64,000 nt of DNA. Origin: Endocalyx cinctus. Lineage: Eukaryota; Ascomycota; Sordariomycetes; Amphisphaeriales; Apiosporaceae. A program made the position numbers and the translations under genes. The stretch's first letter is position 1, and each line of letters starts with the position of its first letter. Below, piece by piece: positions 10,281 to 22,010 of this stretch. A model generated the notes under the pieces. It was not told the DNA's origin. It saw only the letters and a list, made by a program, of their open reading frames with translations, and made no database searches. The stretch is from the NCBI GenBank assembly GCA_001600455.1, contig BCKC01000006.1:434001-498000 (forward strand). Reading direction: 5' to 3'.

Positions 10281-12868
10281 TCAGTCAAGCATGAACCCCC
10301 CCGCGTAATCATCATCTACCACGAAGCCTCCGCCCAGGTCTTCATCTTCGTCCGAGTCAGGAGCATCACCGTCTTCTTCTTGACCTTCGTGATTTTCACC
10401 ATCCCTATCCCTATTCCCATTCTCCTCCTCCTCTTCATCGTCCTCTACACCAGCCCAAATCCGTTGCCTAACCCTCAACCCCATCAAGAACAACCTCCAA
10501 CCCATGAAAACCTCGCGTCTCCTCCTCTCGATCTCCATCTCGGCCTCTACTTCCCTGAAGCCTTGTATCACCGCGCGCACGGCCTCCTCGTGCTCCGCCG
10601 CGACCACCACGCCGCGCAGGACCGCCGTCCCGTGCCTACCCTTGAACTGAAACCCCGTCAGCGCGGGCGCGTAGTCGATCCCCAGCGTGAAAGCCGCCCG
10701 ACGCCCGAGTTCGTCGGCGACGTACGCCCCGCCTTCGGGCACCATGCTGGGCACGTAGACGTCCAGGTTCCCGTACCGGTTCTTGGGTACGCGCCCGTCT
10801 ATCACGGGCGGCGCTTTGTACAGCTCCGTCTGGTCCACCGTGTACAACGGCGTCCCGACTGTGGCGCCTTCCTCGAGCTCTTCGATCTCGTCGCCGAACA
10901 CGTCGGTAGTAGTAGTCGTAGTCAGTTGCTGTTGTTGCTTGGTACGTTTTGGCAAGAATTTCACCGGTATCTCGTCCGGGAGAACCTCTCTCCCCAAGCG
11001 ATACCATTTCTCCCTGCTGCGCGCTATGCGCACGTCTTTGCGCCGGTAGATCTTTTCTAGCAGGCCGTTGCTACCGGCTCCCACTGTCCCCGCCGTTGAC
11101 GCGTTAGGAACTAATACCTCGGACCGTCTCAGATGACGTTCGAGCGCGTAGATAGGATGATCCTTAAAATCCGCAATATTACGGGGCATTGGCTCCCTGG
11201 CTTCTGCTGCTCTCATCTCGTTATCCTCGATCTGATCCAAGTCCGTAACGTAACCCCGAGAATATGTATGTAGCGCTTTTCGCCACCATTTCTCGCCGTT
11301 ACTTATCACGCTTTCGACTCGTAACTTTCTCGTCTTGGCATTGTACGCTTTAGCGTATCGTCGCGTCACATCTCTCACCGTACCATCTTCCTCGAAACTA
11401 ACGACGTAGGTCATGCAATTCTCCCGATCGTTTGCCGGGGGCTCCAGTTTCTGAGGTTTCCAAAACGATTCCGTCACTAAAGGATCCGTAGGCTGCCACT
11501 TTTGATGCGCCTCGTCCAGAACCTCGACCCAATAAATCGGGAAGGGGGATTCGCGGATGATCTTAGGCGTCACCGGTGGCGGGCGAGGTACGTTCGTAGC
11601 TGCTGCAGTGGGAACATTGTAAGCTGTCGCGTTCGGATGTCCCAGCCGTCTTCGCACTCGCGGAGAAGACGAGCTTAACGCGGGCGAATCAAAGCTACTG
11701 TCATATTTCGGAAATCTATCACGTCGCTCTTCAGGCGACAAGCCCGCTTTTGGCTTCGGTGGCTTTCCTAGGTATGGCCCGCTAGAGGTAAACGAAAGCG
11801 GCTGTAGGGAACAGACGAGCCTTGCGTCGACGCCAGCACTGCGCAAGAGCGCGCAGAATAGTTGGGCTCCTACATCTCTCGAACCCTTCAGGGTCTTGGC
11901 GGCTTCACGAAAATCACTTATCTCCATCGGCGATTCTGCGTCGTCCGAAAGTTTGTACTACATCTTAATCAGTTACGGTTTTACGCTAGGTAGAAGAGAG
12001 AGAAAAAAAAAAGGTTAGTGATTACGTCTCTAAGATGGTCTTCGCTCGAGGCCCAAAGAGCCCGTCGCAACCCTCGCTCAGTGATTCGGTATTTCGTCTT
12101 AAATGTAGTATTGGCCAATTGCAGTCCTTCTTTAAGAGAATTCGCTCGTCCAAACTGGCTGAGATTTGTGCCTGGATTAAGATACTTCACCATTTTATTG
12201 GTTAGGAGAGGTCGTAAATTCTCCTGTACTTGGGAATCATTGCACCACTTATTCCTTCGAGCGACATGTGACATCAAGCAGAGTAAATGTGTTTTATGTA
12301 TCTCGATTCGTCGATTCTTTTCTTCTTTATTTATCGGCGTCCGTCTATTTGCGGATTTCCGGGGTGTAGCTTTCAATCGCATGGACAGGTCGATTTCTAT
12401 TGTTTTGGGTTGTTGCTCGGTCGGGGTTTGGTTTATGGCGGGTATAGGTAGATCAACATCCTCAAAATGAACGTCTTCGTCGTCTTCCTCGGAATCTGAA
12501 TCCGAATCTTCCTCATCCGAATCTCGCTCGATAGTTTGAATTGTAGGTATAGGGAGCGATACATCTTCAAAGGGTACGTCATCGTTGTCGTCGTCATCCT
12601 CATTGTTCTCTTCCTCTTTCGCTTCATCTACCTTCTTCGCGCTTTCGACTTTTGTTATAGGCACTTCTTTATGTTTACCGGCTCTTCTTCTCTTGATAGG
12701 TCTTTCGGGCGACGCTATCTCTGATCGAACTTCAGCGGCGCTAAGCATTTCGCGATATATGTCGGGAACATCGGCATTTCTGAGCCTCGCGCTCGATCTG
12801 GTCGAGCGCATTGGCCTATCCTGGTTCGAACTTCGTGTACGTGCTGCATTTCGCTTTGTTCCGGCCAT
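10281..12868 (-). CDS. RAD4: DNA repair protein RAD4/XPC homologue
   Basis: Exon 1 is 12868-12026 and exon 2 is 11957-10281; the 68-base phase-0 intron (GTAATC...TAG) joins LRD to YKLSDDAESP, giving 839 aa. The N-terminus is basic and carries two copies of an FEDVxLPIP motif inside Asp/Glu-rich linkers. The transglutaminase-like domain covers roughly residues 185-490 (HLLCLMSHVARRNKWCN; AQLFCALLRSAGVDARLV; PIYWVEVLDEAHQKWQPTDP). BHD1 begins near 545 (HPIYALERHLRR, IYRRKDVRIARSREKWYRLGRE). BHD3 is near 675-740 (NLDVYVPSMVPEGG, FKGRHGTAVLRGVVVAAEHEEAV). In the family this protein recognises helix-distorting DNA lesions with Rad23 to start global-genome nucleotide excision repair in the nucleus. 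The C-terminus is acidic and the length is normal. Confidence 0.96.
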
Positions 12869-13585
12869 GGAAGGGAGTTGCGATTAGATGAAGGAGAAAT
12901 AGAGAGCATGTAGTCGGTTAAATACTATGAAATGGAAACATCTCATTTAGGCAAACGGAATGAGGGGCTTGCACGCGAAGAGACCGGTCGCGTCTGATTT
13001 GACATTTCGATGACTCGAAAGCACGTGACATGATTCGTCTATTAAATTGGATGACGAAATCCAACTGTATAGCTCAGTAATTCTTCTTCAGCAGGGCTTC
13101 AATGCTGATCGGCGAGTTTAACCTCTAAAGATATATTCATATAAGCATATAGCTGCGTAATTATATACTCGGGTATCTACATATCTATCTTTCTACACTA
13201 ATTACTCTTTTCTTCTCACGTTCTTCTTGACAATGAACAACTTCTTTTATTAACGGATTAATTAAAAATCCTCTGGACTTTTTATTTCTATTTTCGTAAC
13301 TTTCGTAAAGCGTCAAGGACTCCAATGAGTTTTGTGTTAGAGATACTCAAAACCTCTCTTTTCCCCAGTACCGCCCTTTAGTATTTTTGATCCTGCCGAC
13401 GATTTTGTAAGCAATGCCCACAACTTGACCTTATATACAACAATAAGTCCCACTGAAGTTGGCTTTCGTGAGTGAGTAAACTCACATATGGACCGAATCT
13501 AAAGCGTACTCATTCTGGGAAATACTCCAACCCTGGCCTTATTGTTGGAGCATATCAAGAAGGTCAAGCTCTGGTAGCTCCCCCG
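12869..13585. other. RAD4 upstream region
   Basis: This carries the presumed RAD4 promoter and the 3' flank of the Cys-rich miniprotein gene. I saw no further gene, RNA or repeat in it. Confidence 0.5.
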
Positions 13586-13795
13586 TCATTTCTTGGCGGC
13601 ATCGGCCATTTCTTTCGCTTCCAGAACTAAACGGTCCCAACATTCGCTACACACACCCGGGTTCCACGTCACGACTACTTTGTCGATATCACCCCTCGGG
13701 CCAAGGCAACCCTTGAAAAGTTTAGGGCATGTTTCTGGCTTAAGGAATCCCCAACATTGGCAATCGTTCCACCGCTGATACAATTCCTTGCACAT
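13586..13795 (-). CDS. Cysteine-rich small protein, unknown function
   Basis: This is a single-exon 69-aa frame starting MCKELYQRW. It has seven cysteines at residues 2, 12, 14, 23, 30, 49 and 52, including CxC, Cx6C and CxxC spacings, and Trp residues at 9, 15, 44 and 53. There is no signal peptide. The Cys pattern suggests metal binding or an intracellular disulfide-poor fold. The overall shape resembles short conserved proteins often seen in Sordariomycete genomes, but I cannot name a family. Small size limits certainty. Confidence 0.6.
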   Translation of the reverse strand: MCKELYQRWNDCQCWGFLKPETCPKLFKGCLGPRGDIDKVVVTWNPGVCSECWDRLVLEAKEMADAAKK

Positions 13796-15032
13796 GATAA
13801 TTATCTATTCCCCAGTCTGTTTGAGCCGAGGAATCCGATTTATAACCTGGTATACGCAGGGTTGGCGGTATCGCGGTTTGTCTTCGAAGATAACTGTGTC
13901 GTGTATCAGCCCGGGGGCTTAACATGGTCCGGTGAAGAAAAGTAGGCACTTAAATTGATGAGCACCTGCTTCTAGGCTGAATGTGACTTCCTCGATTTCT
14001 CTATCGTACCTCTTTGAACCTTAATATTTATCATTCGAGCTATGATTGACTATAGCAGAGTATTTATTCCAAGCCAGATTTTGAACCTCTTGCGGGTTTA
14101 TTAGATAAACGATTTGTGTCTCTTTTTTTGATGATCGGAAATCCTCCCTCCTTTCTTCCTTCGTTTCTCAGCTGTCTAATAACAGCAAGATCATCCAGAG
14201 CACTCGAAAAGGTATGTTTCAACTGCCCAGCATTGGGAATATTCCAATGTGACGACGGCGGTGGCTTCGTATGCTGCCACAAAGTTGGCGAGTCAATATA
14301 CCGAAAGAAAGAAGAAATATGTTCCTCTCTAATATGTTCTCTTAAGAGTGGTGTAGTCTAACACACCCAAATAAAGCTGTCTAATAACAGCTGGAGAATC
14401 CTAATTGTCAGATAAAGAGAGGTTAAGGAATTGATATCTTACGCTCGCTGGTATGGTGGGAGGGGAGTACGAGGTGATATATCAAAAAATATTTTCCTCC
14501 ATTCTGTCGGAGGTATGCAGGCAGCATGCATATTACACCGGCCGCTCACATGCAACTCTTGATGTCGAGGATACCTAGACAAGAAGACGGGTCTTACAAG
14601 ATGACTTTACTCATCAAGGAATAATGGTCACACTCACCTTTAAAATTCATACATGTGTAGTCGATTTTCGATTCCACTAACCCCACTATGGCTCCTGTCA
14701 AACCCCTAAAACCGGGTCAGAAAATAGGCTTTTTACCACAATTGATAACGAACGGTACGTTTTACCAAGAGGGATCGAGATCTCTCCCCTTTTCCTAGCA
14801 GTGTGCCTACACTTATACCTTCGTCATGCTTAAACATCCAACCAATTCTATTAGTTTTCCTTTTTATTTTTTTAATTCTTTTTGTGTAATTTCTTGAAAA
14901 AGCTTGGCAACTTTAAAACGCACCAAAATTTTATTTGCCAATGGCTAGAGTGCTAGAGAATGCTAGTTACATTGCCTCCTTATTTCGGCAATCAGATCGT
15001 ATTTTATGCATTATCAAGGATGTTACTTGCAT
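13796..15032. other. Intergenic with repeated 16-base hairpin
   Basis: No gene is recognised between the Cys-rich miniprotein and the amidase. The only structure I noted is a 16-base imperfect palindrome present twice (listed separately). Confidence 0.5.
14171..14391. repeat. Two copies of a 16-base palindromic element
   Basis: GCTGTCTAATAACAGC occurs at 14171-14186 and again at 14376-14391. Each copy can form a 5-bp GCTGT/ACAGC stem with a six-base loop. The second copy is followed by CTGG. The copies are 205 bases apart in the same orientation. Confidence 0.75.
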
Positions 15033-16709
15033 TTACGACAACACGCCTACAGGATACGCTGAAGGGATATTCGACGAATCTGGCGTCACCGCCGGCATCG
15101 AGTCGTAAGATTGAACTTGCACATCCCAGTCGGCAAATGCAGGCGTCTTGCGCACCGGCCGTAGCTGCGTGACGTGAGCCGCGATGTTTAATAATTTCCC
15201 CTCGCTAAAGCGCCGACCCATAATCTCCATGCCGATCGGCACCCCGACCGGCGCGTCCGCCGTCTCGGGCGAGAACCCCACGGGTACCATGACCACGGGA
15301 TATCCGGTCAGCGCGCCCAGCATGCCGTTCCTGCCCGATTGCGACGGCGACCCGATTTTGACCACGAGGTTCTTCTGCTCCGGGTAGATGAGCGCGTCGA
15401 GCGAGTTGTCGTCGAACGTGGACTGTAGCGACGCCTGCAGGCTCGCGATCCCTTCCTTCGCCGTGGCGTATCCTGCGTCGCTCGTCGAGTACGTAGAGCT
15501 CTTGTTGATGAATTGATACTGGCTGGGGATGACGAGGAATTTCCCGCTCTCGTAAAATTCGGTAAAGCTAGTTGGTCGCCCTTCGCCCTCGAGACTTGAA
15601 CGGGTAAGATATTTGTCCAGTTCGGCTTTGAATTCGTAGGGTTGGACGTCGTAATTGGACATGGTCGTAGTATTGTAAACCGCATCGGTTATGTTGACGA
15701 TCTCCGCTCCCTGCGACTTCAAGAATTCCATTATAGATACCATGTTTTCGTTTACGGGCGTTGTTTCGCTGGAGTCGGTATGATTCCACAACCCGTCCAG
15801 TGCACCGAAGCGAAGCCCCTGGAGACTTCCTCCCGATAACGCTTTAGTATAATCAATACCTCGTACTTCTTCCGGAACAGTCAGCGTCGAAGTATCATCT
15901 TCATCGGCACCCACGCTGGCCATAACAGTGAGGACTACAGCCAAATCCTTGATATTTCTAGCCAGAGGTCCGGTAACGTCCTGGGTCCAGCTGATAGGAA
16001 CCACGCCGGTCCTCGATAGCAGACCCCAACTCGGACGGATGCTCACCAAGCTGTTCGCGTTGGCCGGGCTGCGCAGGCTATTCATAGTATCCGTACCAGT
16101 ACCCAGGACGGCGAAACTAGTCGCCAGCGCCGCACCCGTCCCGCCGCTGCTGCCTCCCGGAGTCCTCGTTTGGTCGTAGGGGTTCATAGTCTGTCCACCG
16201 AACGAAGAGACCGTAAGCCCCTCAAGTGCCATCTCGTGCAAGTTCACCTTTCCGATGATGACGGCGCCCGCATCTTTCAGGGCCTTCACGGTAGGCGCGT
16301 CGACGGTCGGGCTGCTACCGGTCAGGGCGAGAGATGATCCCGTGGTGTTCATCCCCACCGCGTCGTAGTTGTCTTTGAGAACGATAGGTATGCAAAATAA
16401 TTTCCCGTCCCTATCCCCCGCCTTCAGCCGTCGATCCAGCTCGTCGGCCTGGTCGAGGGCGTTCGGGTTAAAACTGGTCATAGCGTTGATGGTGGGATTG
16501 AACTGCTCGATACGTGCGATAAAAGAAGACACGACCTGGCGACACGTCGTATTCCCTTGATACAACGCCGCATGCACATCGTCGATTGTAGACTCTCGCG
16601 GCTGGAATGCAGCAGTCGGCCGCACATACATCAATACGGATAGTAGCACCACCGCGGAGACGGTGAGCCACGATCGGCTGGAGTGACGTCGTTCCTGTTT
16701 GCTTGTCAT
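15033..16709 (-). CDS. Amidase-signature family hydrolase, probably membrane-anchored or secreted
   Basis: A single exon of 558 aa. I start at the second in-frame Met (16709) because it is followed by a basic stretch and one hydrophobic segment (SWLTVSAVVLLSVLMYV), a signal peptide or signal anchor; the Met 27 codons upstream adds a poor leader. The Ser-cisSer-Lys triad is visible: Lys in IPIVLKDNYD, Ser in the Gly-rich loop RTPGGSSGGTGAA, and the nucleophile position in GTDTMNSLRSPAN (many family members have GTDTGGS). The family cleaves C-N amide bonds; the substrate cannot be told. Several N-glycosylation sequons fit an exported enzyme. The fungal relatives are often called glutamyl-tRNA amidotransferase subunit A-like, but this one is clearly not the mitochondrial enzyme. 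Confidence 0.92.
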   Translation of the reverse strand: MTSKQERRHSSRSWLTVSAVVLLSVLMYVRPTAAFQPRESTIDDVHAALYQGNTTCRQVVSSFIARIEQFNPTINAMTSFNPNALDQADELDRRLKAGDRDGKLFCIPIVLKDNYDAVGMNTTGSSLALTGSSPTVDAPTVKALKDAGAVIIGKVNLHEMALEGLTVSSFGGQTMNPYDQTRTPGGSSGGTGAALATSFAVLGTGTDTMNSLRSPANANSLVSIRPSWGLLSRTGVVPISWTQDVTGPLARNIKDLAVVLTVMASVGADEDDTSTLTVPEEVRGIDYTKALSGGSLQGLRFGALDGLWNHTDSSETTPVNENMVSIMEFLKSQGAEIVNITDAVYNTTTMSNYDVQPYEFKAELDKYLTRSSLEGEGRPTSFTEFYESGKFLVIPSQYQFINKSSTYSTSDAGYATAKEGIASLQASLQSTFDDNSLDALIYPEQKNLVVKIGSPSQSGRNGMLGALTGYPVVMVPVGFSPETADAPVGVPIGMEIMGRRFSEGKLLNIAAHVTQLRPVRKTPAFADWDVQVQSYDSMPAVTPDSSNIPSAYPVGVLS

Positions 16710-19700
16710 GACGGCAAAGTGGTGCACACAAAATGTGAGTTTAAAGAATGTACACAGTAGATGTAAATGGTTTTTTTTTATTTCAATCACTCTGAAAAAT
16801 AGTCGATATATATCTATTTTACGGGACCTGTTTAAAGCCGATCGCCAAGACCAGTTATTCCCCTAAGGTCATTTTTCTTATCTCTCCCGCTTGCTCCTGA
16901 TGCGAAATTTCACCGTAACAGGATCACTATCGGGTCAACCGTCCGAGGTTATCGGAGGCTTCAGTTGGGTCGGTCCTCTCCAGCCCCTCTTTATATTTCA
17001 AGGTTCCCTCTCCATTACATATTTTCAATACGTCATTGTCGAAATTTCAGATATCTCCACATATAGCTGGAGTTAGCCCTATCGTACGCACGTAGTGAAT
17101 AAAAATGACTGATCCCGGTTTGTACCGGTGAACTCATACATATTCGTGAAGCAGATATGCATGGTGAAAAGTTTCACCGCATGTTGATAAAACTGTTTGA
17201 ATAATATTTTAATTAATTGATAAAGGTTATATCAAACTGACCCCCATCGGTCCAATTGCCCAAACCGACGGATACACAATCTAGGCTAGATATTGGTCAG
17301 TTAGAGATATTTTGGAGCACACCGCAATTTTTTTTCTATGCACAAAAACAAGATGGCCAAACAAGAATCTAGAGAAGACAGATGCGAGCTGTCACTTATA
17401 ATTTAAATGACCACCATTTTCGGAAATAAGAATTCGATGAACGGTAAATAAACTCTAAAAACAAGCAAGTAATCACTTAGTCTTCGCCGGCGCAGTCGCG
17501 ATACCACCCAGTGCTCGGCGATTCTGGGTCACCGTGAGCAACCACTTCGCTCGCTTTCTCATCTGTTACATGTACATTGCTAGTCATTTATATTCCTCGC
17601 GGCTATATATAGAAAGCACTATTATTGCGTAGTTTAAGATTTTGTTCAATTTCCCCGGACGACGATTGTGGACAGTACCAATAAAGAAAAAAAAATCACC
17701 AGTGTCTCTAGATTACTTCTTTTTCTTCCTTACCCTTGCGTCTCGTCGAGAATAGCCTAGAAGCATCCTTCTGCAGTCCATGGTTTTGAGCCCTACGTCT
17801 TCTCAGCTTGGATAAAGATAGTTTTTCATGTATCATTTCCTAGAAAGATTCTCTTCTAGTATTTTTTTTTCTCATTTACGGGTTGGATTAGCATCGTCAT
17901 GATCTTGTCCGTATTAAAAGTCCCGTTGTAGTGACCAGCATCGCTATTTTTGATAGTTATGTGTTCGGCCTTGTCGTTTATGTACCCCGTCGTAGTATAA
18001 CATTTAGTAATGACAAGTAGGCTTCGAAATACTTACGACAATGAGTAGTACGACTTGTTCGGCTCTGCGTCGGCTTCCTCGTAGTTGTTAAGCTCAAGAT
18101 TTCATGTTTAATCCATACCTGACGACAACCAGGAGCATTTCCTTGAAGTTGACATGAAGATGCGTCTAGTGGAAGGAATCGCCGGTGATAATTTCTGCGT
18201 AATTATTTAGAGGCGATATTGCGGCCAATTTTGATGATGAAACATTTGCCACGCTGCTAGGTTTGCTCGGAAGTGTCTCTGAAGGGGATTAAAGGGGGAA
18301 CGAGGGGTGCAAATGTGTGCGTTACAGCGCAGCTTTATATTTATTTCGGGGAGCGTTTGTGTTACCCCTATACTCCGGTTTCAATGTACCTACCTCTATA
18401 TGTTCTCTGGCGAGTTACGGCGCGTTTGGCCCCCGTACTTCGTGCTAGTTAGATTGATAATTTCTACACAATTTCTTAGTATTTTATCTCGCGCTTGATG
18501 TTCCTGGTTGATCAATAGACATCGGGTATGTACGACGTTTTCGGCCTACACGTTTTTCCCAAGCGATGTATAAATTTTATCCAAGATCTGGTCGGCTATT
18601 TATTTTATTTTATTTTATTTTATTTTTTTTAAAAAAAAAAAAAAAAAATTGGTATGGCATTCAAGCATATCCTCAAAACGCTGGTAACAATTTTCTAGAG
18701 TGATCGTGCGGTTTTAGCTTGTGCTACAGGTAAAAAACGAATCCGTTATTACCTGTCTGCCTGTTTGGTTATAACGGTTGATCTAGTCTCCACTCCTCCT
18801 TTCTGATAGCCTGTGTCTGAACTCTCGGCTGGCATTTTTGAGGTGCTGTTTTCCCCTCCTTTGATAAAACGGTTGATATGGACTGTTGTAGTCTCACGTT
18901 GATCGATAATTCGTGTAAAAATCAACTGTACAACATCTTCGGCCGTACAAGAATCGTCAGCAGGTTTGTAAAGAGGTATGCTAGTAGGGTACTCGATCGT
19001 ATGGACGAAGAAGGTCCTTGGCCCTTCTTAACATTCTCATCCCACTCGTCGATACATTTTAGAGATGCCGTTGTCTTGCCGATTTCTTTGTTCACGTGCC
19101 GATCCCATAGAGGTCTTTTGATTATTACCTAAACGCAGCTTGTATGTATTTGATTCGGATATTGAGTTCATCTCTACCTTCTGCCGTCTCATATCTTGTC
19201 ATCATCGGCTCCGGAGCCAAAATCGAGGAAGATCGTTTTCATCCGTTTCGTTGGGGCTCATTAGTGCGCTCACGCATCCACCCTCCAGCCCGCTCAAGTA
19301 AAGTACCTAATCTGGGTGCTTATGGCCTGTGAACTAGTGTAGAAGGTCTCACAGATCAAGGGATAACGGGCATTATAATTCATGGGCATTGAGTAATATA
19401 AGCATTCCTAGACTCTTCATAATGCTGACAGAATCACTACGTAGATGCGGCTAGCGATGTAGAAGCGTTAGTTGATACTGAGGAAGGTAGCGAACAGTTT
19501 GGCCAATATGGCAACTTCTTTCAAGAAAACAAGACTCTTGCTATTTTATCTACAAAAAAGGATTGAGTGGGAAATGAGCGCTGAGTGGGTATACGTTGAC
19601 ACAGGTACTGATTAACGGTGCCACGTTAAAACGATTTGATAAGCTTGTCTCACTCGAGCCGGAAGGACAGTGACTCTAATTAGGCAACAAGATCGTCTCC

Positions 19701-20363
19701 GTGAGCACGTCAGTTCCCATCATGCTTTCACGAGCGAAACCATTAATACTGGGGTCATTTCGTACAGATATGCTGTTGTAGTTCGGGACTTCAAGTATTT
19801 GGTAAGTACCAGTCGCGCCGAGTTCAACTGCGCAGAACTTCCGCAGCACCACAGTTCACGCCAGCCTCCAAATAGATGGTAAAGCCGCACCTTTGAATGA
19901 CTCGGCCAGCAGGCTACGTACCTTCGAAGCTTTGAAGGCATTCCGAGCACAACTTGATATTTATCCATTTTGGGACAATAGTTTTGAACTTGGCTAGCTG
20001 GAACCTGACACTCGCGTCCACGGGCTCTACTGTTACATCATGTGTTGCAATATCACTGCATAGCGAAGTGAAATTACAGAAACCAACGATTCTAATGGTG
20101 CTAAAAAAAAATCAGTCAATATGCACGATTAAGTATGCGTTGGTGACGTTCACATGCAGTGACCCGCGAGAGGGTAGTCCGTGAGACCGTCAAGCATTTC
20201 ACACAAGAAAAGAAGCAAAGGGTGGGCAATAGAGCCATTCGATAACAGTCAATTTCTAGAAATTGAAACTACTATAATGCTGACATGCGTCACAATTTCC
20301 CCTCGCCACTCATCCCCCTTCCTGTTTATCCCATATACAAATTTCACCGACGGACCCTTTCCT
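16710..20363. other. AT-rich intergenic region, 3.65 kb
   Basis: Only short frames with no recognisable domain are present. It contains an ATTTT pentamer tract, a T/A homopolymer inverted pair (18598-18648) and otherwise unique-looking AT-rich DNA. It may be decayed repeats, but I could not align it to any element by eye. Confidence 0.5.
18598..18648. repeat. (ATTTT)n plus T/A homopolymer inverted pair
   Basis: Five or so ATTTT units run into eight T then eighteen A bases; the T and A runs can pair with each other. Confidence 0.85.
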
Positions 20364-22010
20364 CTATGATGCGAGCTCACGTATGTGATCATCTGGCATC
20401 TCCGTAGGGGGTACCGGCATCTCGTGCAAGGAGCGCAGTTCGTTAACAGGAGCACTTCCTGATACTTCTGCAATCTCCGATCCGTGTTGATTTGGCTCGT
20501 CAGGCCGCTCAGGCTCTTTCTTAGAATCGCTTTTTTCTCGGCGGACCTCATTTTGTTGTTCAAGGCTCTTTTCTAGATGCCGGAAACGACGAATGAACCA
20601 GGCAATAAGGACAATGATGCTTATAACAACGACGCCGATACTCGCGCCTATGCCTCCCCATGCACCGCTCGACAGGCCATTTTCATCTTTTGGCGAATCG
20701 ATGCTGACGTCGGTGATGTTATCGGTTCCGTGACAGACTAAGTTTGGAAGGATGCCGTTCAGCTGTTGAGATAAGACTTTAGAACAATTGAAATCGTTCC
20801 AAGCTTCGATGGTCACATTTACAGACGCAAGTACCAAAGAGGGAAATATATTTGAGTTAGCCGACCTGTGGAAGGTCAGTTTTGTTCATTGTCAGGCATT
20901 GTACGTTTCAAAAATAACCCAATAAGTAGTATAGGTATGAGTGAACTCACGTGTTTATATTTCCACGGAGATAGATATTGGAAACCTTTTCCAATGCAAT
21001 AAAAACCGGTAAAGTGGTATTCATATTATCGACCATGGTGATATCGCCCACTTCCGTAAGATGTTCAAAACTGACCGCAGAGTTGGTGTTGTTGGTAAAG
21101 TTGAGACTGCCAACACTTTCCAGGTTATTGAAAGCAAAGTCAATATTCCGACTTGAGACAACTGTTGCGCTCCTCCTAACCGATTTTACGGACGACATGC
21201 TGAGATTATCTCGTAACCAAAAATCAAGATCACCGCCGATGTTATGTTCCAGCAAGAGTGTACCGTTGATAATAAGCTGTCCTAATGAGGACATAGTGAC
21301 ATGACCGAGATTTCTGAGCTCCAGTGTAAAGATTGATGTTAAGGAATCCAGGAGGAAAATGCACTCTTTAGAAGATGAAATCGAGAGATCACTAATTGAT
21401 TGTAGACTACGAAGATCAAGGCAGACTTCTGACACTAATCCTCCAGCTAATGTCACATCTTCGAAACTAACGTAGTCGGGATTGCCCATTCGAATAAATC
21501 TAAAATCAGACCATCCGGTAATGTTAAGATCTAACTGAGTCAGTGACGGGGCATCGGAGATGTATAGTGACAAATCCTCTTCCCATAACCCATTCGACAC
21601 CACTAACCCACTATCAGATACTGTGGGATATTTGGACACGATTTTGGGTAATGAAATGCGGGAAAGCGACGACACATTCGTAACTGATATAATACCGGAA
21701 TTCTCGAGGAACGGGAAGTCCAGTACATCTAACCGAGGACTGTCGACAACAGTGACTGAACTTGCGTTAACTAGCTTCGTGAAATTGAGGGTTCCAATGG
21801 CGTTCAAAATCTGTATACGCGGGGGATACAGTATAGAGTCACTTCCATAGCAGGTCCAGTTGAGTTGGGCATCGATGTCGGCTTGACTACTGATGTAGTA
21901 CTCTTTATAGAAGCAGTCGGGAATAGAGGGATCAGCTAAAAAAGGGGGTAAGAGTTACTTCAGTTCAAAGAAACAAGAATTCCTATTATCCCAACTGTTA
22001 ACTTACACAT
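20364..22010 (-). CDS. Membrane-anchored surface protein with L-domain-like repeats
   Basis: Modelled exons are 22010-22007, 21935-20951 and 20865-20364, total 1491 bases, 496 aa, with matching phases and good signals (GTAAGT/TAG, GTGAGT/CAG). The ectodomain starts near PSIPDCFYKEYYISSQADID and has repeated hydrophobic/Asn strands (LDVLDFPFLENSG, LRNLGHVTMSSLG) like receptor-L-domain or ECM33-type beta-solenoid proteins, with many N-glycosylation sequons. One transmembrane helix (SIGVVVISIIVLIAWFI) precedes a charged cytosolic tail. Function is likely cell wall or surface, by inference. The 5' end is doubtful: the start codon is separated from the body by an intron and no signal peptide is encoded, so a real upstream exon may be missed or lost. 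Confidence 0.7.
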
